From an uncultured Bacteroidales bacterium (GTDB taxonomy: Bacteria > Bacteroidota > Bacteroidia > Bacteroidales > Muribaculaceae), in NCBI GenBank assembly GCA_902784675.1, contig CACZVR010000005.1, positions 1 to 47,121 on the forward strand: a stretch of DNA of 47,121 nt, read 5' to 3'. The notes beneath the pieces were generated by a model. That model did not search any database, was not told the origin of the DNA, and saw only the letters and a list, made by a program, of their open reading frames with translations. Of this stretch, positions 1-8,225 are shown piece after piece. The number at the start of each line of letters is the position of its first letter. The stretch's first letter is position 1. The translations under genes and the position numbers were made by a program.

Positions 1-157
1 TAACAGCTTCTGGATGACCGCCTTGCGCCAACGAGCTCTGGGGGTTGACATCATCGGCGGCTACAACCGCCTCTTCCCCACCCTGACGCAAGAGAGCCTT
101 AACCACTACATCGCTGCACTGCGCCCGCACACTCGCCTGCGCATCGTGATGAACTAA
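1..157 (+). CDS. C-terminal fragment of probable M16 (pitrilysin-like) peptidase
   Basis: An open frame from base 2 ends in TAA at 155-157 and encodes the last 51 residues of a protein whose start lies left of the window. The tail has the pattern seen at the end of Bacteroidetes M16 zinc peptidases: an N..W...L motif, then G.D, an LT.E....Y..AL stretch and a final RIVMN. The catalytic HxxEH domain is not in the window, so the family call rests on this pattern only. It converges with the M3 peptidase gene and shares the terminator hairpin at 207-248. Confidence 0.5.
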   Translation, partial: NSFWMTALRQRALGVDIIGGYNRLFPTLTQESLNHYIAALRPHTRLRIVMN

Positions 158-206
158 CCAGGGCTGTGGCTGTAGTCACAGCATAGAAAAACTGGTTGCA
201 AGAAAT

Positions 207-248
207 AATTATCGGGGCCTTGCCTGTTGTGGCAAGGTCCCGATAATT
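207..248. terminator. Bidirectional terminator hairpin
   Basis: An 18-bp stem (AATTATCGGGGCCTTGCC with its complement, one G-U pair) closes on a 6-nt loop. The A/T-rich outer end gives T-rich tails on either strand. It lies between two convergent genes and probably ends both. Confidence 0.8.
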
Positions 249-272
249 GTGATTAGCAGTATTGATGGCCGC

Positions 273-2379
273 TTATTTCAGGCCGCGGTTGCGCAGCAGA
301 GCATCGGCTGTAGGAGCCTGGCCACGGAATTTCTTGTACAATACCATGGGATCCTCGGTGTCACCAGCCTCCAAGAGAGCGCGGTAAGCATCGGCAGTTG
401 CCTTGTCAAAGCAACCGGCTTTCTCAAATGCCATGTAGCCGTCGGCCTCAAGTACCTGAGACCACAGGTAGGTGTAGTAACCGCAAGCATACTGGTCAGA
501 AGTAGGGGCTGCGATAGCGGAACTCAACGAGTGCGGGCATGTTGAGCTGGTTCTTCACGTCCTGCTCAAAGGCCTTCACATCGATGTTCTTCACCTCCTC
601 GGGAGTCCAAGCCTTCTTGTGCCAGTACATGTCGAGCAGAGCAGCACCAACGAGCTCGGTGGTCATGAAGCCCATGTTGAACTGAGCGGTCTCATTAAGT
701 TTCTGCACAAGGCTGTCGGGAATCACTTCACCAGTCTTGTAATGGCGAGCGTAGTTCTTCAGCACCTCGGGCTCAAATGCCCAGTGCTCGTTGATCTGCG
801 AAGGCATCTCGACGAGGTCACGGTCGGTATTGGTGCCTGCCAGTCCGCGATACTGCACGCGGGTGAGCATGCCGTGCAATGCGTGACCGAACTCGTGGAA
901 GACGGTCTGCACCTCATCCCAAGTGAGCAATGAGGGAGTGTCGCCTGCAGGAGGCGTCATGCTGGCCACGTTGTAGATGATGGGACGGATGTTCTCGCCA
1001 CCGTAGTTGTAGGCCTCCTGCATGGCTTCCATCCAGGCGCCCTGAGCCTTGACGGGACGGGGCAGATAGTCGGTCATGAAGACGGCGAGGTGCTTACCCT
1101 CGGCATCCTTCACGTCATAGACCTTAACCTGGGGATGATACTTGGGTGCATCGGGCATCTCCTCGAAGGTGAGGCCGTAGAGCTTGTTGGCAGCAAAGAA
1201 GATACCGTTCTTCACCACACTGTCGAGTGCGAAATAGGGGCGCACATCGTCCTCGCTGAAGTTGAATTTCTCCTTCTTTACCTTCTCGGCATAGTAGTAA
1301 TAGTCGCAAGCCTCGATTTTAGCAGTGTCGCCATGCTCGTTGGCATACTTCTGCATGTCGGCCACTTCCTGGTCAACGACCTTGATGGCGGGACGGAACA
1401 GTGACATGAGCAGATCCTCGGCAGCCTTGGGAGTCTTGGCCATGTAAGGATCGGTAGCATAGTCGGCATAGGTGTTGAAACCGAGCAGGTTAGCCTTCTG
1501 CTGACGCAGGAGCAGGATGTTGCGGATGTTCTCGCTGTTGTCCCACTCATCGCCATGGCTGGCAGTGCTGGTGTAGGTCTCATACATCTGGCGGCGCAAG
1601 TCGCGGTCCTCGGCATTGGTCAGAACGGCAAGGCGAGTCGAAGCAGTAGCAGTGAAAGCCCACTGGCCCTTCTTACCCTTGTCGGCTGCAAGCTGGGCGG
1701 CATTGTCGATGATGCTCTGAGGCAGACCCTTGAGTTGCTCCTCCTTCTCGATGAAGAAGACGCAGTTGTCCATGTCATGCATCACGTTGTTACCGAACTT
1801 GAGCTTGAACTCACCCAACTTGCGGTTGATCTCCTTGAGGGTGTCCTTCTGCGCAGCGGTGAGCAAGGCACCGTTGCGAACGAACTCCTTGTAATACTTC
1901 TCGGTGAGACGCTTCTGGATGGGGTCCATACCCAGCTTGTCGGCGTTGTCATAAACGGCTTTCACCTTGGCGAACAGGCCGTCGTTCATATACATGCCGT
2001 CGCTCTGGGCGGTCAGCTTGGGCAGCAGAACCTCTGAGAGCTTCTGCATCTCGGGGGTGTTGTCACTGCTGCTCAATGCGTTGAACACTCTCGACACCTT
2101 GTCCAGGATGCGTCCGCTGTTATCGAGCGCGAGGATGGTGTTCTCGAAGTTGGGCTCAGCCGTGTTCTTGATGATGGAATCAATCTCGGCATTCTGCTGC
2201 TCGATACCGGCATCGACAGCGGGCTCATAGTCACCAATGGTGATCTTGTCAAACGGCGGGATGCCGTACTCGTTGGCGTACTCCGACATAAACGGATTGT
2301 TCTCGGTTGACTTCTGCTTATCACAGCTCACAAACAGGAGAGCTGCAAGAGCAAAAACGGTGAATAAAACTTTCTTCAT
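273..2379 (-). pseudogene. dcp: M3 family peptidase lipoprotein (Dcp-like), frameshifted near the C-terminus
   Basis: This would be a zinc oligopeptidase of the M3 family (peptidyl-dipeptidase Dcp type), about 700 residues, anchored outside the cytoplasm as a lipoprotein: the signal peptide ends in LLFVSC with Cys19. The HEFGH zinc motif is at residues 495-499. The first frame stops after RYRSPYF at 496-498 (TGA). The remaining 80 or so residues (SDQYACGYYTYLW to the terminal RGLK) continue in another frame down to 273. Family members read YF.HIF.xxY here, so about 14 nt including HIF are missing. The gene is either a real pseudogene or a sequence error. It is last in the operon after the rhomboids and the EEP protein, 29 nt behind the latter. 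Confidence 0.85.
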
Positions 2380-2408
2380 TTTACACTAGAATTTAGTTAC
2401 TATTTAAT

Positions 2409-3548
2409 TCAATTGATATCAATGTCAAATGTGGCCATTATCGGGTAGTGGTCACTATCACCACCCTTGATTCTCTCGGCTCGGATAGCTTTCAGGTCGC
2501 CACGATAAAGGATGTGGTCGATGCGGTATTTCAGGTGGTGACGGTTATAAGTGAAGGCATAGCCGCGTCCCACGTCACTCCACGCGTCGTTCAGGTCATC
2601 GCCCTTGATGACACGATAGACATGGGATGTGGGCACATCGTTCATGTCGCCACACACGATCACATTCTTGGGACACCCGTCAATGAAATGGCGCAAGTCC
2701 TCGGCATTGCCGCTGCGCAGGGCGAACGAACGCCTCATGCGCTCCAGGGGATTGGGTTTCACATCGGGCGAGACACGCACATTGGGGTTCTTGCCGAAAC
2801 TCAAATGATAGGACTGGAGTCGGAAGTCCACCAGCCTCAACTGCTTGCCACTGGGCAATTCCAAATCAAAGCTGCGAGCCAAATAAGCATTCTGCTTGCG
2901 GTTATAGCCTAATGCAGTGCGAGTGCCCAGCTGCTCACCCACGGTCTGTGCCTTGAACGGGAATTTTGACATGATGCACAGGCCCTCGTCACCCAGGAAG
3001 CGATAAGGATACTTGGCTTTGACCTCGGCCATGAGCGGTTTGAGTGTGGTCAACTCCTCCCAGTCGGCATCGGCAGCGCCCTCTTGCAGCATCACCACAT
3101 CGGGGTCAGCGTCCAGAATCATGCGCATCGAAGCCGACGGCTTGTCCTTTTTCTCCACATCATGATGATTGAACATGAGCGCGTTGAAGGTCATCACCTT
3201 GAGCATCGCCTTGGGGTCGGCAGGAACTGCTGGCGCGTTCTCGGCTGTGTTCATGGGCAAAAATACTGTAATCACGGGCAATGTAATCACAATGGCAACT
3301 ATCACAGCAATCACAGCAAGCCATCGGCGCCACAACAGCGCGATGACCAACAGCAGCAACATCAACAGGAGCATAGGGACAAACGCCAACGTCATGAATG
3401 CCGAGGGGAAGAAGGTCTTTGGGTCCACATTCCCCGAAAAAGCGCAAGCAATCGTGATCACCACCAATATCGCACACGCAATCTCAAACGTCCTGTTGGG
3501 ACGTTTCTTGCGGCGTCGCAAATTATAGTCGTAGGTACTTTTTGCCAT
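2409..3548 (-). CDS. Membrane-anchored endonuclease/exonuclease/phosphatase (EEP) family protein
   Basis: The protein has 379 residues. A basic N-terminus is followed by three hydrophobic segments (about residues 22-40, 48-70 and 72-98) and then an EEP domain from about residue 115. The EEP blocks are visible: LKVMTFNALMF (metal-site Asn), DVVMLQEG (metal-ligand Glu), CGDMNDVP, RIDHILY and the terminal GGDSDHYPI with the catalytic Asp-His pair. The substrate (phosphodiester, phospholipid or nucleic acid) cannot be told. The gene sits 37 nt after the rhomboid gene and 29 nt before the M3 peptidase, so it is probably co-transcribed. Similar membrane EEP proteins are common next to rhomboids in Bacteroidetes. 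Confidence 0.85.
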   Translation of the reverse strand: MAKSTYDYNLRRRKKRPNRTFEIACAILVVITIACAFSGNVDPKTFFPSAFMTLAFVPMLLLMLLLLVIALLWRRWLAVIAVIVAIVITLPVITVFLPMNTAENAPAVPADPKAMLKVMTFNALMFNHHDVEKKDKPSASMRMILDADPDVVMLQEGAADADWEELTTLKPLMAEVKAKYPYRFLGDEGLCIMSKFPFKAQTVGEQLGTRTALGYNRKQNAYLARSFDLELPSGKQLRLVDFRLQSYHLSFGKNPNVRVSPDVKPNPLERMRRSFALRSGNAEDLRHFIDGCPKNVIVCGDMNDVPTSHVYRVIKGDDLNDAWSDVGRGYAFTYNRHHLKYRIDHILYRGDLKAIRAERIKGGDSDHYPIMATFDIDIN

Positions 3549-3585
3549 CTGTTATCTCTTAACCTTCAATAATATAAATAATGTG

Positions 3586-4506
3586 TCATGGTGTGCGACG
3601 TTGTGATGCCTTGAAGAGTTTGCCACGCTCCTCTTCGCTCAAGGAATCATATCCTGCCGCCTTGATTTTCTTTAAGATTTCGTCGAGTTCGGCCTCGGGC
3701 ACGCCTCCACTTTCACGTTTTACGCCGTCTTGAGGTTTGACGCGTTCCTGCTTAGCCTCGGACTTTTCAGACTTCTTGAATCGGGGCATCTTCAAACTGC
3801 GACCGTTGAACAGGCCGACAATGGCATCGATGCATGCGTTCAGGGGCCTCGTGATATCGGCGCCACGCTTGATGCTCAGAGCGAACCAAGCACCCACAAT
3901 CGCGCCACCAATGTGAGCGATGTTGCCCCCCACATTACCGCCGCCATCCATGCTCACCAGCGAGATGAGGACCGTGACGATGGCAATCCACTTGATCGAC
4001 ACATCGCCCAGGAACAAGAGCCCGATCTTGTAGTCGGGCGCATAGACGGCCGTTGCCACGACAATGGCGACAACCGATGCCGATGCACCACGCAAATAAA
4101 ACACATTGGGTTGGCTTGTGAAATAGGGCAACGTGTTGGCAGCCAACAGGTAGAGCACGGCACCACCCAAACCGCCCAAGAGATAAAGCCCCGCAAGTTG
4201 TTTGGGTGAGAAGAACTCCATGAAGATGCGCCCCAACCAGTAGAACCACAACATGTTGAACAGGATGTGGATGAAGTCCAGGTGGGTGAACATGTAGGTG
4301 ATTAATGTCCATGGTCTCCTCAACAGCAAGCCCAAGTCGCTGGGCAGCTGCACCCAATTTGTCATCACATCAGGGTTGCCATTAAAGAGCACGGCACCCA
4401 CTGCAAAGAGCAGCAAGACCACAAATACAGCGATGTTGATGAAGATGAGCCTCATCAGCATCGAGCCTTGAGAGTATATGCTTTTTATTTCATCAATAAA
4501 AGCCAT
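3586..4506 (-). CDS. Rhomboid family intramembrane serine protease with cytosolic tail
   Basis: The protein has 306 residues with six predicted membrane segments. The rhomboid features are complete: HILFN (80-84), the catalytic serine S142 in GASAS and the catalytic histidine H198 in AHIGG. After the last helix there is a charged cytosolic extension of about 90 residues ending in a small helical motif (LDEILKKIKAAGYDSLSEEE), which is typical of Bacteroidetes rhomboids. The start overlaps the upstream rhomboid by 14 nt, which suggests translational coupling. The substrate is unknown. Confidence 0.92.
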   Translation of the reverse strand: MAFIDEIKSIYSQGSMLMRLIFINIAVFVVLLLFAVGAVLFNGNPDVMTNWVQLPSDLGLLLRRPWTLITYMFTHLDFIHILFNMLWFYWLGRIFMEFFSPKQLAGLYLLGGLGGAVLYLLAANTLPYFTSQPNVFYLRGASASVVAIVVATAVYAPDYKIGLLFLGDVSIKWIAIVTVLISLVSMDGGGNVGGNIAHIGGAIVGAWFALSIKRGADITRPLNACIDAIVGLFNGRSLKMPRFKKSEKSEAKQERVKPQDGVKRESGGVPEAELDEILKKIKAAGYDSLSEEERGKLFKASQRRTP

Positions 4507-5149
4507 TCCAACGATTCAGTTTACCAGTGCGTTTCCAATAAAGGATGATGGCCAAACCGACGAGCATACCGCCCAAGTGGGCAAAATGTGCCACGTCGCC
4601 CATTGTACCCGAAATGCCGAAGTAAAGTTCAAAAAGGCCATAACCAATCACGACCCATTTTGCCTTGATGGGAAACGGGAACGGGATGATGAACATCTTC
4701 ATGTTAGGGAATAACATACCGAATGCCAGAAGAATGCCAAACACCGCACCCGATGCACCGACAGTGATAGAATAATAGGAATCGAATGAGAAAAACTGCC
4801 AGACCAGTTGCTGAGCCACTGCAGCACCAAGTCCACAAGCGATATAATAGATCAAAAATCGTTTAGACGTCAGGGCCCGTTCAATCAGGCTACCAAACAT
4901 CCATAACGAGAACATGTTGCAGAAGATGTGGAAGAAATAGTTCAAGTCATGCATGAACATATAGGTCACAAACTGGTAAAGCACGAACGAGTCACTTTTC
5001 CAGTAGTGCAGACCCAAGATGTAATTCAAGTCGATGTGTGCCGTCTTTTGCAGCACAAGAGCAGCAAGCCACAAGATGACGTTGATGATCAGCAAATGCA
5101 GTGTGACTGGAGCAATTGATGTGAAATGTGAGTTATTATTTATCCGCAT
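4493..5149 (-). CDS. Rhomboid family intramembrane serine protease
   Basis: This second, compact rhomboid has 218 residues, only the membrane core, and no long tail. HIFCN is at 74-78, the catalytic serine is S133 in GASG and the catalytic histidine is H191 in AHLGG, so it looks active. It is the first gene of a minus-strand operon (rhomboid, rhomboid, EEP protein, M3 peptidase), with a -7 box at 5171-5178. The two rhomboids differ clearly in sequence, so this is not a recent tandem duplication. Confidence 0.92.
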   Translation of the reverse strand: MRINNNSHFTSIAPVTLHLLIINVILWLAALVLQKTAHIDLNYILGLHYWKSDSFVLYQFVTYMFMHDLNYFFHIFCNMFSLWMFGSLIERALTSKRFLIYYIACGLGAAVAQQLVWQFFSFDSYYSITVGASGAVFGILLAFGMLFPNMKMFIIPFPFPIKAKWVVIGYGLFELYFGISGTMGDVAHFAHLGGMLVGLAIILYWKRTGKLNRWNGFY

Positions 5150-5170
5150 GAAGTCTTATTATTTACCGCA

Positions 5171-5178
5171 CAAAATTA
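5171..5178 (-). promoter_or_regulatory. -7 box of the rhomboid operon
   Basis: The minus strand reads TAATTTTG, an exact TAnnTTTG Bacteroidetes -7 element, 22 nt before the ATG at 5149. No clear TTTG -33 element was seen at the expected distance. Confidence 0.5.
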
Positions 5179-5270
5179 GCTAAAAAGTCCCTAATCAGCG
5201 CGTTTTTAAGTCTAAAAAACCAAAAAAACGTAATTTTTGGATAAGTTTCGGCATTTTTTTTTGCTTTTTT

Positions 5271-5301
5271 TTTGCAGAAACTGTTGTTATACTTATATTT
5301 G
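5271..5301 (+). promoter_or_regulatory. Promoter of the HU gene
   Basis: A TTTG at 5271-5274 (-33 element) and TATATTTG at 5294-5301 (-7 element) are separated by 19 nt, the normal Bacteroidetes spacing. The start codon follows 59 nt later, after an A/T-rich leader. Confidence 0.75.
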
Positions 5302-5360
5302 CGCAAAGAAAATAACATTTATTTTATTCACATAATTAATTTCAATTAAAACTTTACACT

Positions 5361-5645
5361 ATGAACAAGACTGAATTAATCCAAGCAATTGCCGAAAAGG
5401 CTAATCTCACCAAGGTACAGGCTAAGGCTGCTCTCGATGCTATGCTCGAATCAATGGGTGGCGCCCTGAAGGATGGCAAGAAGGTTGCTCTGATTGGCTT
5501 CGGAACCTTCCAGGTTGTTAAGAAAGATGCTCGTCAGGGCATCAACCCGATGACCAAGGCCAAAATCAAAATCCCCGCAAAGAAGGTCGTTAAGTTCAAA
5601 GCTGGTGCCGACCTGGCCCTGAAGGTGAACAGCAAGAAGAAATAA
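5361..5645 (+). CDS. hup: HU family DNA-binding protein
   Basis: This is a small basic nucleoid protein of 94 residues, the usual length for HU. It starts with the canonical MNKTELIQAIAEKANLTK helix-turn-helix dimerisation region. The beta-arm segment follows (GFGTFQVVKKDARQGINPMTKAKIKIPAKK), with Arg/Asn-Pro at the DNA-kinking tip. The C-terminus is lysine-rich. It binds and bends DNA as a dimer. It is monocistronic, with its own strong promoter and a hairpin terminator at 5669-5701. Confidence 0.96.
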   Translation: MNKTELIQAIAEKANLTKVQAKAALDAMLESMGGALKDGKKVALIGFGTFQVVKKDARQGINPMTKAKIKIPAKKVVKFKAGADLALKVNSKKK

Positions 5646-5668
5646 GCTATTGCTTGTCGCTAAATTTA

Positions 5669-5701
5669 ACTGCCGTCGCTCGTTGACCGAGTGGCGGCAG
5701 T
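5669..5701 (+). terminator. Hairpin terminator after the HU gene
   Basis: A stem of ACTGCCGTCGCTCG with CGAGTGGCGGCAGT closes on a short TTGAC-type loop, with two G-U pairs. It lies 24 nt after the HU stop and is followed by an A/T-rich tract (TCGTTATATTATA). Confidence 0.75.
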
Positions 5702-5997
5702 CGTTATATTATATCAATGTGTTAGCGATATCGGCCATGCCGTCGACATTAACTATATCAAGCATGCAAAAAAGAATGGATTAACCACTCTGTTGTCACA
5801 ACAGTATAGTTAATCCGAAACTCTTTGATAAATCAAAATTGATTTTTCCCTTTTATGCGATGCAAAAATAATATCTTTTTTTTACATACAAAAAAAATTT
5901 ATTGCTTTTTTTGGTAAAAAAACCGTTTTACAAGATAAGCGGGCCATTTTGTCCCAATCAAATCCAATGAACGAATGAATGATGAACAAATGAAACG
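5702..5997. other. Gene-free convergent spacer with a long palindrome
   Basis: No coding frame or RNA gene was recognised in these 296 bases. It holds one striking hairpin at 5778-5816 (listed separately), an A/T-rich block with long T and A runs at 5840-5925, and a short degenerate stretch near 5965-5995 (repeats of GAATGAATGATGAA type) just beyond the symporter stop codon. Confidence 0.6.
5778..5816. repeat. Two-step palindrome (interrupted inverted repeat)
   Basis: GGATTAAC pairs with GTTAATCC, and inside it CTGTTGT pairs with ACAACAG around a single central C. A symmetric 4x4 internal loop separates the two stems. As DNA it is a 39-bp near-palindrome; as RNA it is a strong hairpin without a clear T-tract. 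It may be a second terminator for the convergent genes or a protein-binding site. Confidence 0.65.
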
Positions 5998-7185
5998 TCA
6001 TGCCGTTGGTGACTTTTCGCCCTGCTTGTCATAGATGCGGTCAACAACAAGGGCAATAGCGCCATCACCGGTCACATTGCATGCCGTGCCGAAACTGTCC
6101 ATGGTGATGTACAATGCAATCATGACAGCCTGTTGCTCGGGAGTGAACCCTAGGATAGACTGCAAGACGCCCAAGGCCGCCATAATGGCACCTCCAGGCA
6201 CACCGGGTGCAGCCACCATCATCACACCCAACATCAGAATGAAACCCGTAAACTGCCCGAGGGCTATAGAGCCACCTTGCATGATGACCAGTGCCACTGC
6301 ACATGCCGTGATCTTCATCGCACTGCCCGACAAGTGAATCGTCGCACACAAGGGTACCACAAAGCCAGCGATGCCATCGCTCACACCGTTGAGTTTCACC
6401 TGCTTGAGCGTCACAGGAATGGTTGCCGCCGAGGATGAGGTGCCTAAAGCAGTGAAATAGGCAGGAAGCATATTATACAATGCCTTGAACGGGTTGCGCT
6501 GTGAAATGGCACCTGCTACACAGTACTGCAACACCAGCAAGAAAATGTGCATCACAAAGATGACACCGATGATAGCGACGAACACATTGATGATGCGCCA
6601 TGCTTGCCCGGTGAAAGACATCTTGATGAAAATCGAGAAGATATAAAGAGGCAAGATAGGGATAAGGGCCACCTCGATGGTCTTGGCGATGATTTCCCTG
6701 AACTCATCAAAGGCCTTTTTCAAATTAGATGATTCAAAAAAGCTGATTCCCAGACCCATGACAAATGCCGTGATGAGTGCACTCATCACATCAAGCAAGG
6801 GAGGTATCTCGATTGTGAAGAACGGCTCCAGTTCATCGGCCGAGGCAACGGCCTGAGCAGCCTGCCCCCTGTCGATGAGCGACGGGAAGATTGTCGTGCC
6901 CGTGAAATAGCTCAGGTAACCCGAGAAGACCGTGTCGGCATAAGCAATAATTGCCGTAATCAGCAACAACTTGCCTGCCCCCTTGCCAATATCGGCAATG
7001 GCTGGTGTCACCAGTCCCAAGATGATGAGCGGTATCAAGAACGACAGGAAATGGCTGAAGATACTGTTGAAGGTGACGAAGCACCTGACAGCCCACTCGG
7101 GGAAAAACATACCACAAGCCACACCCAGGATGATGGCAATGACGATGCGTGGCAGCAGTCCGATTTTAGACAAGTTGAATGACAT
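5998..7185 (-). CDS. Dicarboxylate/amino acid:cation symporter (DAACS family)
   Basis: This inner-membrane symporter of 395 residues belongs to the GltP/DctA/SstT family, which couples uptake of glutamate, serine/threonine or C4-dicarboxylates to Na+ or H+. The family signatures are present: the serine-rich loop ALGTSSSAATIPVTL, the re-entrant region IHLSGSAMKITA, VPGGAIMAALGV, and the substrate/cation motif NVTGDGA in the last helix. The substrate cannot be fixed from these motifs. It is a single gene, divergent from the acyltransferase-like gene, with overlapping promoter regions at 7224-7252. Confidence 0.9.
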   Translation of the reverse strand: MSFNLSKIGLLPRIVIAIILGVACGMFFPEWAVRCFVTFNSIFSHFLSFLIPLIILGLVTPAIADIGKGAGKLLLITAIIAYADTVFSGYLSYFTGTTIFPSLIDRGQAAQAVASADELEPFFTIEIPPLLDVMSALITAFVMGLGISFFESSNLKKAFDEFREIIAKTIEVALIPILPLYIFSIFIKMSFTGQAWRIINVFVAIIGVIFVMHIFLLVLQYCVAGAISQRNPFKALYNMLPAYFTALGTSSSAATIPVTLKQVKLNGVSDGIAGFVVPLCATIHLSGSAMKITACAVALVIMQGGSIALGQFTGFILMLGVMMVAAPGVPGGAIMAALGVLQSILGFTPEQQAVMIALYITMDSFGTACNVTGDGAIALVVDRIYDKQGEKSPTA

Positions 7186-7223
7186 GATGCGTAATTAAAG
7201 GATGATTTTTTCGAATTAATGGA

Positions 7224-7231
7224 CAAAGGTA
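7224..7231 (-). promoter_or_regulatory. -7 box of the symporter gene
   Basis: The minus strand reads TACCTTTG, a perfect -7 element, 38 nt before the symporter ATG. It lies only 13 nt from the divergent -7 box at 7245-7252. Confidence 0.6.
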
Positions 7232-7244
7232 ATATTATTTCCTG

Positions 7245-7252
7245 TATTTTTG
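7245..7252 (+). promoter_or_regulatory. -7 box of the acyltransferase-flippase operon
   Basis: TATTTTTG matches TAnnTTTG. Transcription would start near 7258, which excludes the ATG-like start at 7250 and supports translation from 7274. Confidence 0.55.
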
Positions 7253-7273
7253 CGTTATAATAATGTGAGAACG

Positions 7274-8212
7274 ATGGAAATTATCAGATATGACTCCACC
7301 ATGGCGCCCATGTGGAATGAGCTGGCACGGCAGAGCCGTAACGGCACGTTCCTGCATCAGCGTGGCTACATGGACTATCACAGTGACCGCTTTGAGGACT
7401 GCTCGCTTGTTGCCATGCACAATGGCAAGCCTTGCGCTTTGCTGCCAGCCTGCATCGAGGATGACACGCTGTGGTCGCATCGTGGTTTGACTTATGGTGG
7501 CTGGCTGGTGCCGCTCAAACACTTTGATGCCACCGTCATGATTGGCGTAATGGACTCGGCCTGTGACTGGATGCGGTCTAATGGTCTGAAACGTCTGGTT
7601 TACAAGCCCGTGCCTCACATCTATCATCGCTATCCATGCGAGGAGGACCTGTATGCCCTCTTTCGTCATCAAGCAAGGATCATCGAAACCAACATCTCCA
7701 CGACTATAGATCTGACCTGCCCGTTGCCACTGGACCGCGGCAACAAGAGTGGAGCCAATGCCGCCCGCAAAGCAGGCATCACGGTTGGCCCCAGCGAGGA
7801 CTGGACTGGCTATTGGCAACTGCTATCCACGTTGTTAGACTCGCGCTACGGCACCCGCCCTGTCCACACACTCGACGAGATGTGCTTGCTGCAAGGACGT
7901 TTTCCTGAGAACATCCGCCTCTACACCGCCACTTTGGGCAACGAGTTGCTCTCGGGTGTGGTGATGTATTACAGCCATCCTGTGGCCCATTGCCAGTATA
8001 TCGGTTCTTCACCCAAGGGCAAGGAAAGCAAAGCCTTGACTTTACTCTTCGCCCAGCTGATTGACGAGTGTGCACGTCAAGGATACAGGTATTTCGACTT
8101 CGGCATATCCAACGAAGACCACGGCCGATACCTTAACGAGGGGCTGGTTATCCAAAAATCCCGCCTTGGAGGTCGGGGAATCGTGTATAACACATTTGAA
8201 GTCCTATTATAA
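7274..8212 (+). CDS. GNAT/FemAB-like acyltransferase family protein
   Basis: The protein has 312 residues from the ATG at 7274; an upstream in-frame start at 7250 overlaps the predicted -7 box and is unlikely. There are no membrane segments. The layout suggests a double GNAT (FemAB/BioF2-like) fold: an N-terminal half with GTFLHQRGYMDYH and a C-terminal half with a central SGVVMYYSHP strand, YIGSSPKGK and YRYFDFGISNEDHG. Such proteins are often found beside O-antigen flippases and are thought to acylate sugar or peptide precursors. Here the gene is 13 nt before a Wzx-type flippase. The substrate is unknown. Confidence 0.7.
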   Translation: MEIIRYDSTMAPMWNELARQSRNGTFLHQRGYMDYHSDRFEDCSLVAMHNGKPCALLPACIEDDTLWSHRGLTYGGWLVPLKHFDATVMIGVMDSACDWMRSNGLKRLVYKPVPHIYHRYPCEEDLYALFRHQARIIETNISTTIDLTCPLPLDRGNKSGANAARKAGITVGPSEDWTGYWQLLSTLLDSRYGTRPVHTLDEMCLLQGRFPENIRLYTATLGNELLSGVVMYYSHPVAHCQYIGSSPKGKESKALTLLFAQLIDECARQGYRYFDFGISNEDHGRYLNEGLVIQKSRLGGRGIVYNTFEVLL

Positions 8213-8225
8213 TTAATGATGTGTG

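Noticed and set aside
490-505. In-frame TGA in the M3 peptidase as selenocysteine or read-through
   Set aside because: The conserved C-terminus continues in a different frame and residues are missing, so a deletion explains it; no SECIS-like hairpin was seen after it.
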